This document shows positions 61,241 to 64,000 of a stretch of DNA of 64,000 nt, in pieces. Position numbers and translations under genes: made by a program. The notes beneath the pieces are model-generated. The model saw only the letters and a list, made by a program, of their open reading frames with translations. It was not told where the DNA came from and ran no database searches. Position 1 is the stretch's first letter. Each line of letters opens with the position of its first letter. Origin of the DNA: Fratercula arctica (lineage: Eukaryota > Chordata > Aves > Charadriiformes > Alcidae); contig CANTUZ010000004.1 in NCBI GenBank assembly GCA_947846985.1, forward strand, positions 2,284,927 to 2,348,926. The letters are read 5' to 3'.

Positions 61241-64000
61241 AACAGCCTTGAATTCCTCATCTGCCTCATTAGACTGTGGACTTGAACCTGGCTCTTCCCC
61301 ATCTCAGGTGAGTGTGCTAAAGGGCGAGCTGGAGATTTTACCCAGGAAATGAGAGACTTTTACCAGCAAAAACTTTAGTCCAAACTGCATGCCTTCCAAG
61401 GAGAAGTTTCAGTTCAATTTACGAGAATTTTTTTGATGGAAAAAAATTGTTTTGTCAACGTATTTCCAGGCGGTCCTGGCTCTTTGTCTGGCACAGGGGT
61501 CCCATGAGCACAGACTAACAAACCTGTGCAGATGCTGCTGCTGCCAGCAGAGACCCCCGTGTGCTTTGTCCAGGAGAGGACCTGGGCCTTTGTGCTCTGA
61601 CACACAGGGCGCTTCCACTGCAGCTAAAGGAGATTCTGTGAGCGTGACAGATATGTGGATTACGGGCTATTTCTGGATCAGCCACAGGAGGTAACAAAAT
61701 AAGAAATACGTAAGCAATCCAGTCTTTTCACTTCAGGCGGAGCAGGAGGATCCACAAAGCAGCATGGCCCAGTGGCGAGTGCAAGGTTGGTGCTTGGGAT
61801 GAGCGTGGTCTCTCTCCCCTTCTGCAGCCCTGCCCGGAGCTTCCCTCTCCTTAACAGCACGGAGCAGGCAGGAAGGTTCACTGTTTGCCAAGAGACGGGG
61901 GACTGTCATGGAGGCGGCATTTTCATTCACAAGGAGACGTAATTCAGCTCATCAGCTGCTGAGAGCTTGCCTGTAGCCTGCAGGATGAGGATAGCCAGAG
62001 GTGAAGCTGCCGGACTCTCCTTATGTCACTTGGCTGAGCTGGGGATCTCAGGACGCTCTGTGACATTGTGTAACACGGGGTGCTGTAAGGATAAAACTGC
62101 AGCCTTAACTCCTTCGTCTCCCTCCTTGCGGGGTTGTCGGTGCCGAGTTCTGCTTTGTTGCTGCTTCTTATTTTTGTGTCTGTGCTGTGCTGTTGGCTGT
62201 TTCTGTAGTGGAGGAGGGTTGCCTCTTACGTTCTGATTTAAGACAAAGGGACAAAATATCAGGAATTGCCTACAAATCAGTGTAGAACTTGGAAGAGGAA
62301 CTCCTTGCTTTATTCTCAATTTCAGAAGTGTCAGCACGTGAGCAGTTATTTTTCTAGGAAAGCTTTTAATTCTGGTAGTCGTTGGTTATAAACATTCCTG
62401 TTGATCCTGAATGATTTAAAAATCAGAATTTAAGCTCCATCCTCTTTTCTAGGAATAACATTGGGCCTTGAAGTAATGAGACATTAAAAATTACTAAACC
62501 TATTAACATTTGAGAATTTGATCCTCTGGGCCTTAGGTCTTCTATTACCGTGGCAGCAAACCTGATGTTAGTTTAAAGTAAGTAATCATGACTCCAAGAG
62601 ATGGAACCATTAGAAAAATACCCCTTACGATTTAAAAAAAAAAAAAACTTAAATCATTTTTAAACATAGTTCCAGGTGCTGTTTCCGGATGATCTCAGAT
62701 GTATCCTGGACTCATTCCTGGAACTACAGACAGCTAAGCAGAAAAGCAGAGTATAGGATGGCAGTGCAGACAGAAGAAGCGTGAGGCTGATGTGCTGGAA
62801 AACAAATGCTATGAGCAGACAGAGCTTCAGGAATTTGGTTTTGTACAGCTTCCCTGTGTAAAATCTCTCTCCTCTTTGGGAATGGTGGCCAGGCAGCTGA
62901 GCTCACACCGCAACGTTTCCTCAATGAGAGCGATGATTTATGCTACTTCCATTAGTCAGGGAACTATTTTTATGAAACATGGAGGTTGATTCATTGAGAA
63001 TACTATCTCTGCAGACCCTGGCTGAAACTGGCTGGGGGATCTGTTGGGCATAGGCACGCACCCCCACTTACTGTCTAGGCTTGATTTAGGAAACCAATCA
63101 GTACTGGAATGTGGCAATTATAAATAAGGATAAGGAAGACCGAAGAAAGTGAGAAAGAAGAGCCAAGAGCCCAAAAGGTTAAGATAAACGGTATGAAACG
63201 TTTCAAGTATGCAGGTAACGGGAGGTCAGCGCGGGAGGCAGATAAGGCGGCCAGAGGAGGTCAGAGTTGTCTGTGATCAGAAGCAAAGGATCTCCCTAAA
63301 ACAGCGAATGAGTTCTGCAGGGATTGTGACGGCTTGGGAAGGACACGAGACATCGGATGGCAGCAACGGGCAAACCAGTCTTGTAGGGAGATGATTAACA
63401 GAAAATGAGGCCACCCATGCTTTCTTGTAGAGCTCTGAAGAGGGTGGTAAAAAACAGGGAAATGTTTCGCTGATGTCTGCTTCAGAAAAGGCAGTGCTGG
63501 GCGCGCAGAGGAGATGCTGCTGCCTGGGTCAAGAGGCGCTGCCTCTTTCTTCTGGCGGCTGGTGCTCTCTGTGCAAGGCAGAAGCAACAAGGCTGCGGGG
63601 CAATGAAGCTTCTGAGGAGCAGGCTTTGCTTTAAAAAAGGCTTAAATCTGTAGCACTGTATTCTTTCACTATTTGTCGAGCAATCATCGAGAAAAAAATG
63701 CTAACAGGCCGTATTTTTAGATGAGGGAAAAGCTGAGCAGAGTATTTTTGTACGGCTACTTATTAACATGTGTGGTATTAAATACCAAAGGCACAATAGA
63801 AGCAGCAAGTATAAATAACAATTCATAATTAAACATGAACTTTGCAGAAAAGGAAAGATTTCAGAGGCAGCTGCCAACCTCAGGTGGGAGGTAAAGGAGT
63901 TTTAAATAGACTGTGTGAGGTTTCCAGTCTCCTGTTTGCGAGCTTCAGAAACAACACGATAACAAAAAGAACAACTGCAGGCCACTCCTTGCCAGGGATA

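Larger units (their letters stand above)
57480..64000. other. noncoding DNA, no gene recognised
   Basis: No supported gene. A pair of adjoining hairpins lies at 59582-59627, and a poly(A) run at about 62634-62646. Near 61290-61307 a pyrimidine-rich acceptor (GGCTCTTCCCCATCTCAG) directly precedes GTGAGTGTGC, so the same AG/GT could read as acceptor or donor. Neither choice gives a recognisable exon. Frames of 60-138 codons in this block show no domain. Confidence 0.5.

Noticed and set aside
1..64000. Search for CRISPR arrays, tRNA/rRNA genes, LTR retroelements and telomeric repeats
   Set aside because: I saw no regularly spaced direct repeats, no cloverleaf I could support, no paired LTRs or primer-binding site, and no TTAGGG array.

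Overview
This is a stretch of vertebrate nuclear DNA, most likely from a bird. The clearest clue is a CR1 retrotransposon 3' end at about 6268-6335. It carries the avian CR1 tail (a TTGGACTCGATGATC-like block, then TTCCAACCT, then tandem ATTCTATG-like octamers). Base composition is moderate, coding density is close to nil, and young interspersed repeats are sparse, as expected for an avian intergenic region or very large intron. Nothing suggests bacterial, plasmid or phage DNA: there are no operons, no long ORFs with family signatures, no CRISPR array and no rRNA.

I could not identify any protein-coding gene. The longest open frames (up to about 190 codons) look like chance frames in noncoding or GC-rich DNA. 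None has a domain I recognise, and several run through repeats or the CpG island. A few open frames sit between plausible splice sites, and I list the best of these as low-confidence exon candidates.

The one strong functional landmark is a CpG island at about 49340-50060. It has GC boxes on both strands and a consensus splice donor at 49650/49651. It probably marks a promoter and untranslated first exon of a plus-strand transcript whose other exons lie outside the window or went unrecognised. If so, about 1-49300 is upstream or another gene's intron, and 50130-64000 is mostly first intron.

The rest is old noncoding DNA. It holds two adjacent CR1 fragments (about 6144-6335), several degenerate MIR-type SINE relics (22650-22863, 25092-25152, 33808-33985, and a minus-strand copy at 38105-38190), and members of an ancient amniote palindromic repeat group (clearest at 57360-57479, 28126-28200, 6491-6568, 4609-4665, 59284-59326 and 51895-51972). 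There are also microsatellites and homopolymer runs, a 26-bp tandem duplication, a few small inverted repeats, and AT-rich TAATTA/octamer-containing stretches that resemble conserved regulatory elements. All repeat names rest on remembered consensus similarity, not a database search. I did not find a convincing new biological system here.
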